Of a stretch of DNA of 34,730 bases, positions 15,457-22,966 are shown piece by piece. How positions within the stretch are numbered: position 1 is the stretch's first letter; each line of letters opens with the position of its first letter. The DNA is taken from contig CAKSBP010000033.1 in NCBI GenBank assembly GCA_934438135.1, positions 1 through 34,730 of the forward strand. Direction: 5' to 3'. A model generated the notes under the pieces. The model did not search any database and was not told the origin of the DNA. It worked only from the letters and a program-made list of their open reading frames with translations. This DNA comes from an uncultured Clostridium sp. (GTDB lineage Bacteria; Bacillota; Clostridia; Lachnospirales; Lachnospiraceae). A program made the translations under genes and the position numbers.

Positions 15457-17580
15457 TTATGTTTTTATTAGATTTATGCTCACTTCTTCAATTCTCCCAT
15501 TCTCCATCCGATACACTCTATCGCAGTCTGAAAATGCCTGGATTTTATGGGTAATAAACACGATAGTTACCTCCTTAAAATAGGTATACAAAACATGTTT
15601 GATATCCTGCTCTGTCTTAGAATCAATGTTACTTGTAAACTCATCTAAAATCAGAATATCTGGATCTTTCAGTAAGGCTCGGGCAAGTGCAAGTCTTTGA
15701 CGCTGCCCCGACGAAAGATTTGATCCGCTTTCCTGTAAAATGGTATCGTATCCAAATGGCTGCGATGCAATAAAATCATGCGCCTTCACCAATTTACAGA
15801 TCTGAATTATTTTTTCATCTGATACATCCGAAGTACCTCTAAGATTATTGGAGATTTTCTCACTAAAGAAGAAAGTTTCCTGATTCACATATCCAATCCG
15901 GCTTCGTAATTGCTTTACACCTAACTGTTCAATTGGAACTCCTCCAATGGATATTTCACCATCATTTACTGAATAAAATCCAAGAAGCAGCTTAAATAAC
16001 GTAGATTTTCCAGAACCATTTTCTCCAATTACAGCAATCTTCTCTCCTTGCTTAATTCTTAAACTTACATCCCGAATATTCTCCGAATCCATACGATAGC
16101 CAAATGAGACATGTTCAAATACAATGTCGCCTGCATCAGCCTTCATTTGTACTGCTTTCTGAACAGTATTTGTATATTCCATTTCGATAATTTCTAAAAT
16201 TCGATTTGCCGCAACTACTGCCGTCTGCATTTTTGGCTGCATATTTAAAATATTGCGAATCGAATTTGAAAAATAAAGAAATAAAGAATTATATAGAACC
16301 AATTCACCAATGGTCATTGTACCATCTATTACGTTCATACCGCCAATCCATAAAACTACAGAGGTGCAGACCAAACCGAAAAATTCCTGCATCGCAGCCT
16401 GTAGGTTAATCGCCTGACCATAATGAAAGATGCAGTTCAAGAGTTTATTCATATTTTTACTTGTATTTTTCTTCATCTGTTGTTCCATATTATAAGCCTT
16501 AACCGTTTCAATTCCGTTAAATGTCTCGATTAACCCGGATGATAATGTGCTGCTATACTCCATCCACATGGAATTGTACCGTTCAAATCTATCACGGAAC
16601 AGCCACACAAGTGCCACATAACCACCAATCATAACCAATGCCCAAAGGAACAGCCTGCTGTTCGCCTTGGCAAGCAGCACAAGACCTGTACAAGCAAGGA
16701 CACTATCGATGACTATGGTGATAATAACCGAAGATACAGCCTCCTTCACATTATCGGCATCCCGTAAACGATTTACCAAATCTCCAGCCCTTCTTCGCTC
16801 AAAAAAATGAAGTGGCAGACCAAGCACTTTCTCCATATAAGTATTTACGATACTGCATTCTAGCTTCTTTCCCACCTGTAACATAAAATGCGTCCGAATC
16901 AGATTCAGCCCAAACTGTAAACCGTATGCCAATAAAATGCCGGCTGAAACCAAAGACAAAATCGTCTTTTTATGACTGGGAAGGATAGTATCTAATAATA
17001 TTTTATAATAAATGGATCCGCTTAAACCTAATATAGAATAAAAAGCCGATACCAGCATAGCCTGAATTAATAACCGTTTCTCTCGTTTGATTAACTGCCA
17101 AAAGAAAGCTTTCGTTGTACTTTTATTCGGAAGAAACTTTTCTGCCTTTTGAAATCTGACGACAATTCCGGTCCACTGATAGCGAACACCGTTTACCTGC
17201 TTTTTCGTTTCTCCAAAAAAAATTTCCGGTTTTACCTTTATGACTCCTCTGGCAGGATCTCCAATCCATATGTACTTCCTTGTTACCTTATAGAGCACTA
17301 CATAATGATATAGCTGTTCATTTACTATGACATGTGCAATACAAGGATAGGATATCTGCGAATAAAGTGCTGCCTGATTGCAGCGAATCCCATCTGCCTT
17401 TAGTCCAATTTCTCCAGCAGCCCGAATGATTCCTTCAATATTCGTTCCATTTAAATCAGTTCCTGCAAGCTCTCTCGCTCTTGCAACTCTAATATAGTAT
17501 CCATGGTAATGCGCAATGGATACTAAGCATGCTGCTGCACAATCGGATACATCATGCTGCTTTTCACAATAATAAGCCAT
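15457..17580 (-). CDS. Peptidase C39-containing ABC transporter (RiPP/bacteriocin exporter)
   Basis: A 707-residue PCAT half-transporter that removes double-glycine leaders and exports the peptide. Residues 1-135 are a C39 protease with Gln8, catalytic Cys14 (QHDVSDCAAACL), His92 (YHYVVLY) and Asp108 (IGDPARG). An exporter membrane domain (about 155-440) follows. The nucleotide-binding domain has Walker A GENGSGKST, signature LSSGQRQRLALARALL, Walker B ILILDEFTSNID and the H-loop ITHK, so ATP hydrolysis should be intact. ATG 17580 is chosen because AGGAG lies 5 nt upstream; an ATG at 17619 lacks an SD and falls inside a hairpin. The double-glycine precursor gene is immediately upstream on the same strand, so this is almost certainly its processing exporter. 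Confidence 0.93.
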   Translation of the reverse strand: MAYYCEKQHDVSDCAAACLVSIAHYHGYYIRVARARELAGTDLNGTNIEGIIRAAGEIGLKADGIRCNQAALYSQISYPCIAHVIVNEQLYHYVVLYKVTRKYIWIGDPARGVIKVKPEIFFGETKKQVNGVRYQWTGIVVRFQKAEKFLPNKSTTKAFFWQLIKREKRLLIQAMLVSAFYSILGLSGSIYYKILLDTILPSHKKTILSLVSAGILLAYGLQFGLNLIRTHFMLQVGKKLECSIVNTYMEKVLGLPLHFFERRRAGDLVNRLRDADNVKEAVSSVIITIVIDSVLACTGLVLLAKANSRLFLWALVMIGGYVALVWLFRDRFERYNSMWMEYSSTLSSGLIETFNGIETVKAYNMEQQMKKNTSKNMNKLLNCIFHYGQAINLQAAMQEFFGLVCTSVVLWIGGMNVIDGTMTIGELVLYNSLFLYFSNSIRNILNMQPKMQTAVVAANRILEIIEMEYTNTVQKAVQMKADAGDIVFEHVSFGYRMDSENIRDVSLRIKQGEKIAVIGENGSGKSTLFKLLLGFYSVNDGEISIGGVPIEQLGVKQLRSRIGYVNQETFFFSEKISNNLRGTSDVSDEKIIQICKLVKAHDFIASQPFGYDTILQESGSNLSSGQRQRLALARALLKDPDILILDEFTSNIDSKTEQDIKHVLYTYFKEVTIVFITHKIQAFSDCDRVYRMENGRIEEVSINLIKT

Positions 17581-17597
17581 TTTCTCTCCTGTTCTAA

Positions 17598-17630
17598 AGC
17601 ATCCTGTTATATCTTTCATAACAGGATGCT
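17598..17630 (-). terminator. Intercistronic hairpin between precursor peptide and exporter
   Basis: A perfect 13-bp stem (AGCATCCTGTTAT and its complement) with a 7-nt loop sits between the precursor stop and the exporter SD. Only a short TTA follows the stem on the minus strand. It is more likely a partial terminator or mRNA-stabilising hairpin than a full stop. Confidence 0.6.
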
Positions 17631-17670
17631 ATTACTCTTAGCTATTCTTAAGAGCTGCCTGTATCTTCTT

Positions 17671-17862
17671 TTACTTCTTTACAGTTGGTACGTCAGGCAT
17701 TGCTGCGAATGGTGGTACACCATATGCAACAATAGGTATTATTTCATCTGAAGCTGAAATGGTACCCCCACCATATGTACTCTTTTTATCTGCTTCTGAT
17801 AAAGCTTCTACTGTCACATATTTTTCGTCCATTTTTTTGATGGAATCTTTTAACTTCTTCAT
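17671..17862 (-). CDS. RiPP precursor peptide with double-glycine leader and Cys-free core
   Basis: A 63-residue peptide. The lysine-rich, amphipathic leader (MKKLKDSIKKMDEKYVTVEA) runs to LSEADKKSTYGGG. Taking cleavage after Gly32 puts Leu-Ser at -12/-11, Asp at -8 and Gly-Gly at -2/-1, matching the double-glycine consensus read by C39 exporters. The core of about 31 residues has no Cys or Trp, is rich in Pro, Val, Ile and Ala, includes IVAYGVPPF (Tyr47-Gly48) and ends VPTVKK. ATG 17862 is chosen because AGGAGG lies 8 nt upstream; a longer in-frame start at 17946 would run through the promoter and palindrome. It lies between its exporter and a divergent radical SAM enzyme. I could not assign a known RiPP class. 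Confidence 0.8.
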   Translation of the reverse strand: MKKLKDSIKKMDEKYVTVEALSEADKKSTYGGGTISASDEIIPIVAYGVPPFAAMPDVPTVKK

Positions 17863-17878
17863 TATTTTCGCCTCCTTT

Positions 17879-17910
17879 CTTATACTTGTACATTTATGTA
17901 CAAGTATAAG
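17879..17910 (-). promoter_or_regulatory. Perfect 15-bp inverted repeat at the precursor promoter
   Basis: CTTATACTTGTACAT and ATGTACAAGTATAAG are perfectly complementary, separated by TT. The dyad overlaps the predicted -10 and start site (TTGACA at 17936-17931, 17-bp spacer, TATCTT at 17913-17908) and ends 4-5 nt before the SD. It could act as a repressor operator or, in RNA, as a hairpin next to the SD. Confidence 0.7.
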
Positions 17911-17936
17911 ATATCGTATATTATATATTTTGTCAA
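17908..17936 (-). promoter_or_regulatory. Predicted promoter of the RiPP precursor
   Basis: A perfect TTGACA (17936-17931), a 17-bp spacer and TATCTT (17913-17908). An alternative -10, TATAAT at 17925-17920, has a poor -35. Confidence 0.5.
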
Positions 17937-18052
17937 TCAATGACATTGTTGTTTTACCATGGCTTTATATTGCCAATTTTATCTAACTATGTTACAGTTA
18001 TTTTATATAAAATAATTCTAAGATATAAAGTACATATAAAGGAGCAACGTTT

Positions 18053-19537
18053 ATGAAATATGATTTATTGGGCGGGGTATGGGAACTGACTATGGCTTGC
18101 AACATGAGATGTAAGCATTGTGGTTCCTCCTGCAAAAATAAACAAGAAGACGAATTAACGACCGAAGAGGCACTGGATCTATGTGATCAGCTTGCTGATT
18201 TAGGGATGAAGTTTATCACACTATCAGGTGGCGAGCTTACCTTGAGAAATGACTGGCATATCATCGGAAAGCGATTAACAGACCATGGTATTGCGACTTC
18301 TATGATTACCAATGGCTGGCTTCTTGACGATGACATGATTGCTAGGGCAAAGAATGCAGGATTTCAAACAATCGGCATCAGCATTGACGGATTACAGAAA
18401 ACACATGATGCCATCCGTAGGATCGGTTCCTATGAACGTGATCTGAATCATATGAAACAAATAAGAAAAGCGGGATTGAATAGCTGTGTGGTGACAACTG
18501 TCCATGAAGGAAATTTTGCAGAATTAGAAGGCATGTATCAGGAATTTTTAGAGGCTGGTGTCAATACATGGCAGTTGCAGATTGCTTTGCCAATGGGGAA
18601 CTTTACACATCACAAAGATCTTTATTTGAAAAAAGAACGGACATCTGAAATTATTGACTTCTGTTATTCCAAAATCGATGGGAATATTGCAATATACCTA
18701 GCCGACTGCATCGGATATTACACACAAAAAGAAAGTCTGTTAAGAAAAAAAGCTTACAATTGCAAATCAAACTGGCAGGGATGTCCTGCAGGAAAACACA
18801 CAATTGGTATTTTATGCAACGGCGATATTATAGGGTGCACATCCATTCGTGAGAAAAAATTTGTAGAAGGAAATATCCGGAAGACATCTCTGAAGGAAAT
18901 CTGGGAATCACCGAATAGTTTTAAATGGAACCGTGAACTTAAGAAACAGGATTTAAAAGGGTTCTGTCATGACTGTATTTACGGAGATGCCTGTCTAGGC
19001 GGATGCAGCAATACGCGTTATACATATAACGGGGATATTCATAGTGAAAATGAATACTGTGCTTATCATTATGATATGAGAAACTCTGTGGAGACAATCA
19101 ATAGCTGTGATGATATAGAGGAGTTGCGTGATTTTGCTTATTCCTGTGCTAAGGACAAGCACTACCAGCTTGCTATACTGGCTGCAAAAAAACTGATTTC
19201 ATTAGACAGTGGTAACTTAAGTTATCAGGATTTATACGCCTTCCTCCACTATCAGATTCAGGATTATGCTACCTGTATCCAGATAAATGAAGAAATTTTA
19301 AAAAAGGATAACTCCTATAATAACGCTTTAAAAGGTCTTGGTTTAGCAGTCTTTATGACGGGAGATTATGAGAAAGGTCTTCAGCTTGTACGAGATTCTT
19401 TAGAACATGGTACTGCTGATAATTACAGCGATTTATATGGACTTTTAAAAGCACTGGCAAAAGATACGGAAGCTGAATCAGTTAAGCAGGAAGCACTTGA
19501 TAGGTTTTCCGTTGATATTACTAAGGTCAATAACTAA
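18053..19537 (+). CDS. Radical SAM/SPASM peptide-modifying enzyme with C-terminal helical-repeat domain
   Basis: A 494-residue radical SAM enzyme. Cys16, Cys20 and Cys23 (CNMRCKHC) bind the SAM [4Fe-4S] cluster; TLSGGELTLR (about 56-65) is the GGE SAM-binding motif. The SPASM region holds Cys237, 244, 255, 262, 305, 308, 314, 318 and 336, enough for two auxiliary clusters. Residues about 345-494 are helical and TPR-like (YALAILAAKKLISLDSG-type pairs, ALKGLGLAVFMTGDYEKGLQLV), which may grip the leader, because no PqqD-like RRE domain is visible at the N terminus. AAGGAG lies 9 nt before the ATG. It is divergent from the precursor-exporter operon, and I infer that the precursor is its substrate. 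The core lacks Cys, so thioether chemistry is unlikely; epimerisation, C-C crosslinking or backbone excision are alternatives. Confidence 0.88.
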   Translation: MKYDLLGGVWELTMACNMRCKHCGSSCKNKQEDELTTEEALDLCDQLADLGMKFITLSGGELTLRNDWHIIGKRLTDHGIATSMITNGWLLDDDMIARAKNAGFQTIGISIDGLQKTHDAIRRIGSYERDLNHMKQIRKAGLNSCVVTTVHEGNFAELEGMYQEFLEAGVNTWQLQIALPMGNFTHHKDLYLKKERTSEIIDFCYSKIDGNIAIYLADCIGYYTQKESLLRKKAYNCKSNWQGCPAGKHTIGILCNGDIIGCTSIREKKFVEGNIRKTSLKEIWESPNSFKWNRELKKQDLKGFCHDCIYGDACLGGCSNTRYTYNGDIHSENEYCAYHYDMRNSVETINSCDDIEELRDFAYSCAKDKHYQLAILAAKKLISLDSGNLSYQDLYAFLHYQIQDYATCIQINEEILKKDNSYNNALKGLGLAVFMTGDYEKGLQLVRDSLEHGTADNYSDLYGLLKALAKDTEAESVKQEALDRFSVDITKVNN

Positions 19538-19551
19538 TATAAATACGGTTC

Positions 19552-19616
19552 ATACAATCAAAAAGAATGGAGCTGTCGCAAAAATTATGATATCATTATG
19601 CAAACGACAACTCCAT
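19552..19616 (-). terminator. Terminator of the HelD-fusion gene
   Basis: On the minus strand ATGGAGTTGTCG pairs with CGACAGCTCCAT (one U-G pair; 19616-19605 and 19578-19567), followed by TCTTTTTG. The large loop contains a second small palindrome. Confidence 0.75.
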
Positions 19617-19632
19617 AAATCATATATACCTG

Positions 19633-22600
19633 TTATTTATCTATCTTTGCTGTCAGCTTATGCAGCTGCAAAGATGCTCCCGCACTTCCACCATACATAA
19701 AATAGTAATCTATTTGTTCGCTGTTCTCCACCGAGATATAGGAACCATACATTGGTATATGGCAGCACATTACATTGCTTTTCGATGCAACCGCAATACC
19801 GTAACCTTGATCTGATACAAGGAAAGGCATACGCATTTTCTTCTTTCCATAGGAAATATATCTTGCTTTCAGGTTCATTGGCAGTAAGTCCTCACTTGCC
19901 ATTCCTCTGGCCCAGATTTTCTCATTTTTTCTCCAGTCAAAATAAACCCAGGTTTGATCCTGTTTCCCATTCTCAATCTGTTTTGGTTCCTTTGCACGTT
20001 CGGAGAGAATCAGTTTTCCTTCTCTGGTAAAGAACTTCACCGTCCCTGTCTTTTTTTCAATTTTTACCGCAAGCTTCTCTGTCGCAATCCCAATAGCATC
20101 TTTCATTTCCTTGCAGACCCACTTTGGCTTTTTTAAAAGCAGTCCAGCCTGAACACAGGCAGGCGTAGGTTTCTTGTGAATCCATTCCTGAGTTTCCTGA
20201 AATGTTCCTTCAAGACCTTTGATAAAGCTAACACGAATTACAGAATCTTCCACAGGGGTGATCCGCAGTAATCCATAGCTACTTCCAAACTCTACGTTGT
20301 CTGGATTTTTTTTTGTCCAGCGGATGGAGGCATCGATTCTTCCATGACCAGCAGGACGAAGCTTTCTTTCTTCCGGGAGATCACCAAATTGACGAGGTGC
20401 AAAGTCGGCATTAATCGCTTCATAGGAAAGTACCCCCGATGTTATCTGCATATTTGTCTTCTTCTGCATCTGACCCTGTACAACAATTCGCTTAGGTCCG
20501 GTACGCCGCTCTTCCCCGCCAAGTAAATCTACATCCTGGCTTACCGTATGTTTTCCTTTCAATTGAATAGCAGCTGATTTTTTAACCGCTTTTTGAGAGG
20601 TCTGTTCAGAACCCTGTGCCAAAATATGCATTTTCTTTTCTTTTGGTACTTCTTTTGCAATCAAATCCGTCAAATCACCATCATGAATAACTGTCAGCTC
20701 ATGAAGTGCTCTCGTGGCCGCTACGTAAAGCAGTTTTACATGACCGTCATCCGCAGGATACATCTTATTGGAAGGATTGTAGAGGAGAACTGCATCAAAT
20801 TCCAAACCTTTTGTATATTCTACTGGAAGTACCATAACGCCATTACCAAATTCTGCGGTTTCCAAATTACTATCAGCTAACTTAATTTGTTTCTTTAAAA
20901 CCGTCGATACCTCTCTGGCTTCTGTTTCATCTCGACATACAACTGCCACAGTCTCATGTCCTTTAGCCTGCCATGATTGAATCGTTTCTACTGCTTCTGC
21001 TAAAAGTCTTTGTTTTCCAGCACATTTCTTGATTCGGACTTCATCACCATGACGAATAATCGGCTCTACTGGATAAATAGCAAAGGTTCCATGGCGTAAA
21101 ATATTGGTTGCAAAATTAGAAATTTCTATAGTATTACGATAACTTTTCTTTAAGATTCCAAAGGTATCAAACTTATCTCTTAAAATAAGTCCCTTTAATT
21201 CCTCCCAGTCATTTAACCCGTAACCAAAGTGAATATTCTGGGAAACGTCTCCCATAATGGTATAAGTACAGCCTCTCATACAATAATAGAGAGAAGCATA
21301 TGCCATCATGCCAAAATCCTGTGCTTCATCAATTACCACATGACTGGCTTCCCGAATCAGCTCTGTTTCCTTAATCCGTTTATACAGATATGCAAGTGCC
21401 GCCAGATCGTATACATCAAAATCCGTTCCTGGTAATTGGACACGTTTCCCTTCTGCCTGCTGTGCTAAAAGGAATTTTTCATACATGTCAAAAATACTTC
21501 CCTTCCAGATTTTTCCTCCAAAATAGAAACGATAGAATTTTTTCATCTCATGTTTCTCTTCTGGAGTATAGGAAATGTTCCGACAGGTTATTTCATTTTC
21601 TAGTCTTGCCATAACCCGCTCATTTAGAGACAGAATCTTGTTCTGCACAGATATATGTGGATTTTCGTTAATATAGGTTTCAATTTCCTCTTTAGACAAA
21701 AGAAGCTTTTTTGTATTTTCCGTTCGTATCTCTTCATGAGGAATCTGTTTCCATTCATACTGTGCACAAAACTTTTCTAAATCATGAAACCATTGATAAC
21801 TTCCTTTAATACAAGCGGTTTCTTCTCCCTTTTCCAGACTGTGGATGGTATATTTTTGGGCATCCCAATCTTCGTATAACAGCCGGATAAAGAGCTGTTC
21901 CATGGTCATCTGAGAAATTCCGTATACGTCCAAATCCGGCAGTACACTGGTAATGTAATTTAAAAGAATTCGATTACTTCCTACAATATAAAAATCCTTT
22001 GGAAGAAATTCATTTTCGTAATTATATAAAATATAGGAAATTCTGTGCATCGCTACAGTCGTTTTCCCAGAACCGGCTCCCCCCTGCACCAAGATGTTAT
22101 TACGAGGTGACTTTCGGATAATCAGGTTCTGTTCTTTCTGAATAGTTGCAATGATTTCTCCTAACACCGCTTTCTTGCTTTTTCCCAGATAACGCGTCAG
22201 CAGATCATCATTTGCCACGACCTCTGTATCGTAAAAGTCCAAAAGTCTGTCATCAGCAATCTCATAAGTACGTTTACGGGTTAAATCAATGGAATATTCA
22301 CCAACGTTTCTTACGTTGTACTTACATTTTCCAAGGGATTCCTCATAATAAACGGTTGCAACTGGAGCCCTCCAGTCAATGACAATCCGGTCTGTTACGG
22401 TATCTTTGATTCCTACTCTGCCGATGTAATAAGCTTCCTCCGTCTTGGTTTTATCATCTATAAAATCAATTCGTCCAAAATATGGCTTCTTTCTTGCTTT
22501 CTGGCAGCGAAGCAGTTCCTCCTTGGCATCCTGAAGACCTGCCTGCGTATTATTCCAGAGAACCATCGTTTCTTTATTTTTTGAAACATCAATCTCTAAC

Positions 22601-22740
22601 ATATCCTTCATTTCTCCAGTCAGAATCTGAACGGAATGTTTTGCCTTATCTAAGTTTTTCTCAGCTATGGTAATCACTTCGGCTAATTTCTTTTCTTCTT
22701 CAGGCCTTGTAATACCTGGTAAGTTATTTGGTTCTGACAT
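19633..22740 (-). CDS. HelD-like helicase fused to a GH31 N-terminal-type domain
   Basis: A 1035-residue protein. Residues 1-715 are a HelD-type superfamily 1 helicase of the class that removes stalled RNA polymerase from DNA. They have the N-terminal coiled-coil arm (about 10-85), Walker A GGAGSGKTT (220-228), Walker B VVIDEAQDF (468-476), motif III MGDVSQNIH, KSYRNT and VAATRAL (673-679). After a basic linker (about 715-800), residues about 800-1035 resemble the galactose-mutarotase-like N-terminal domain of GH31 alpha-glycosidases (SSYGLLRITPVEDSVIRVSF, IEKKTGTVKFF, RMPFLVSDQGYGIA, QIDYYFMYG). The protein ends just where the GH31 barrel would begin. ATG 22740 follows AGGGGG (10-nt spacing); earlier in-frame ATGs lack an SD. 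The single frame and good terminator argue against an annotation artefact. Confidence 0.85.
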   Translation of the reverse strand: MSEPNNLPGITRPEEEKKLAEVITIAEKNLDKAKHSVQILTGEMKDMLEIDVSKNKETMVLWNNTQAGLQDAKEELLRCQKARKKPYFGRIDFIDDKTKTEEAYYIGRVGIKDTVTDRIVIDWRAPVATVYYEESLGKCKYNVRNVGEYSIDLTRKRTYEIADDRLLDFYDTEVVANDDLLTRYLGKSKKAVLGEIIATIQKEQNLIIRKSPRNNILVQGGAGSGKTTVAMHRISYILYNYENEFLPKDFYIVGSNRILLNYITSVLPDLDVYGISQMTMEQLFIRLLYEDWDAQKYTIHSLEKGEETACIKGSYQWFHDLEKFCAQYEWKQIPHEEIRTENTKKLLLSKEEIETYINENPHISVQNKILSLNERVMARLENEITCRNISYTPEEKHEMKKFYRFYFGGKIWKGSIFDMYEKFLLAQQAEGKRVQLPGTDFDVYDLAALAYLYKRIKETELIREASHVVIDEAQDFGMMAYASLYYCMRGCTYTIMGDVSQNIHFGYGLNDWEELKGLILRDKFDTFGILKKSYRNTIEISNFATNILRHGTFAIYPVEPIIRHGDEVRIKKCAGKQRLLAEAVETIQSWQAKGHETVAVVCRDETEAREVSTVLKKQIKLADSNLETAEFGNGVMVLPVEYTKGLEFDAVLLYNPSNKMYPADDGHVKLLYVAATRALHELTVIHDGDLTDLIAKEVPKEKKMHILAQGSEQTSQKAVKKSAAIQLKGKHTVSQDVDLLGGEERRTGPKRIVVQGQMQKKTNMQITSGVLSYEAINADFAPRQFGDLPEERKLRPAGHGRIDASIRWTKKNPDNVEFGSSYGLLRITPVEDSVIRVSFIKGLEGTFQETQEWIHKKPTPACVQAGLLLKKPKWVCKEMKDAIGIATEKLAVKIEKKTGTVKFFTREGKLILSERAKEPKQIENGKQDQTWVYFDWRKNEKIWARGMASEDLLPMNLKARYISYGKKKMRMPFLVSDQGYGIAVASKSNVMCCHIPMYGSYISVENSEQIDYYFMYGGSAGASLQLHKLTAKIDK

Positions 22741-22860
22741 ATCGCTTTTTCCCCCTATCTGTTTCTGTGTCATGTGAAAAATATTTTCCATGTGTGGCAT
22801 GTTTTACTGTTCTTTTTCTTTGCTACTTAGTATATCCTAGCAGATATGGAAAAAAACGTA

Positions 22861-22889
22861 TAGACTTTTATTTAAAAATATTGTATAAT
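22861..22889 (+). promoter_or_regulatory. Predicted promoter of the MBL-fold gene
   Basis: TAGACT (22861-22866), a 17-bp spacer and TATAAT (22884-22889). The predicted start is at about 22896, immediately before the leader hairpin. Confidence 0.5.
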
Positions 22890-22897
22890 TAGGATTG

Positions 22898-22941
22898 AAG
22901 TGTGGGTAGCGAGAGGCTGACCACACTTTTTGTGTTTTTGA
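22898..22941 (+). terminator. Terminator-like hairpin in the leader of the MBL-fold gene
   Basis: AAGTGTGG (22898-22905) pairs with CCACACTT (22921-22928), with an inner AGC/GCT pairing around a GAGAG loop, then TTTTGTGTTTTTG. It sits between the predicted promoter and the gene, so transcripts may end here unless read-through is permitted. Confidence 0.6.
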
Positions 22942-22966
22942 TAGGATAAAATAAGGAGGCCTTACT

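Noticed and set aside
17581..17619. Longer exporter form starting MKDITGC
   Set aside because: The upstream ATG has no SD and lies in a hairpin; AGGAG precedes ATG 17580, which is where C39 homologues begin.
17863..17946. Longer 91-residue form of the RiPP precursor
   Set aside because: The extra 28 codons run through the promoter and palindrome and have no SD, whereas AGGAGG precedes the internal ATG.
19633..20345. C-terminal part of the HelD gene as a separate, broken GH31 gene
   Set aside because: It is in frame with the helicase, with no internal stop, frameshift or SD before it, and the barrel is wholly absent downstream.
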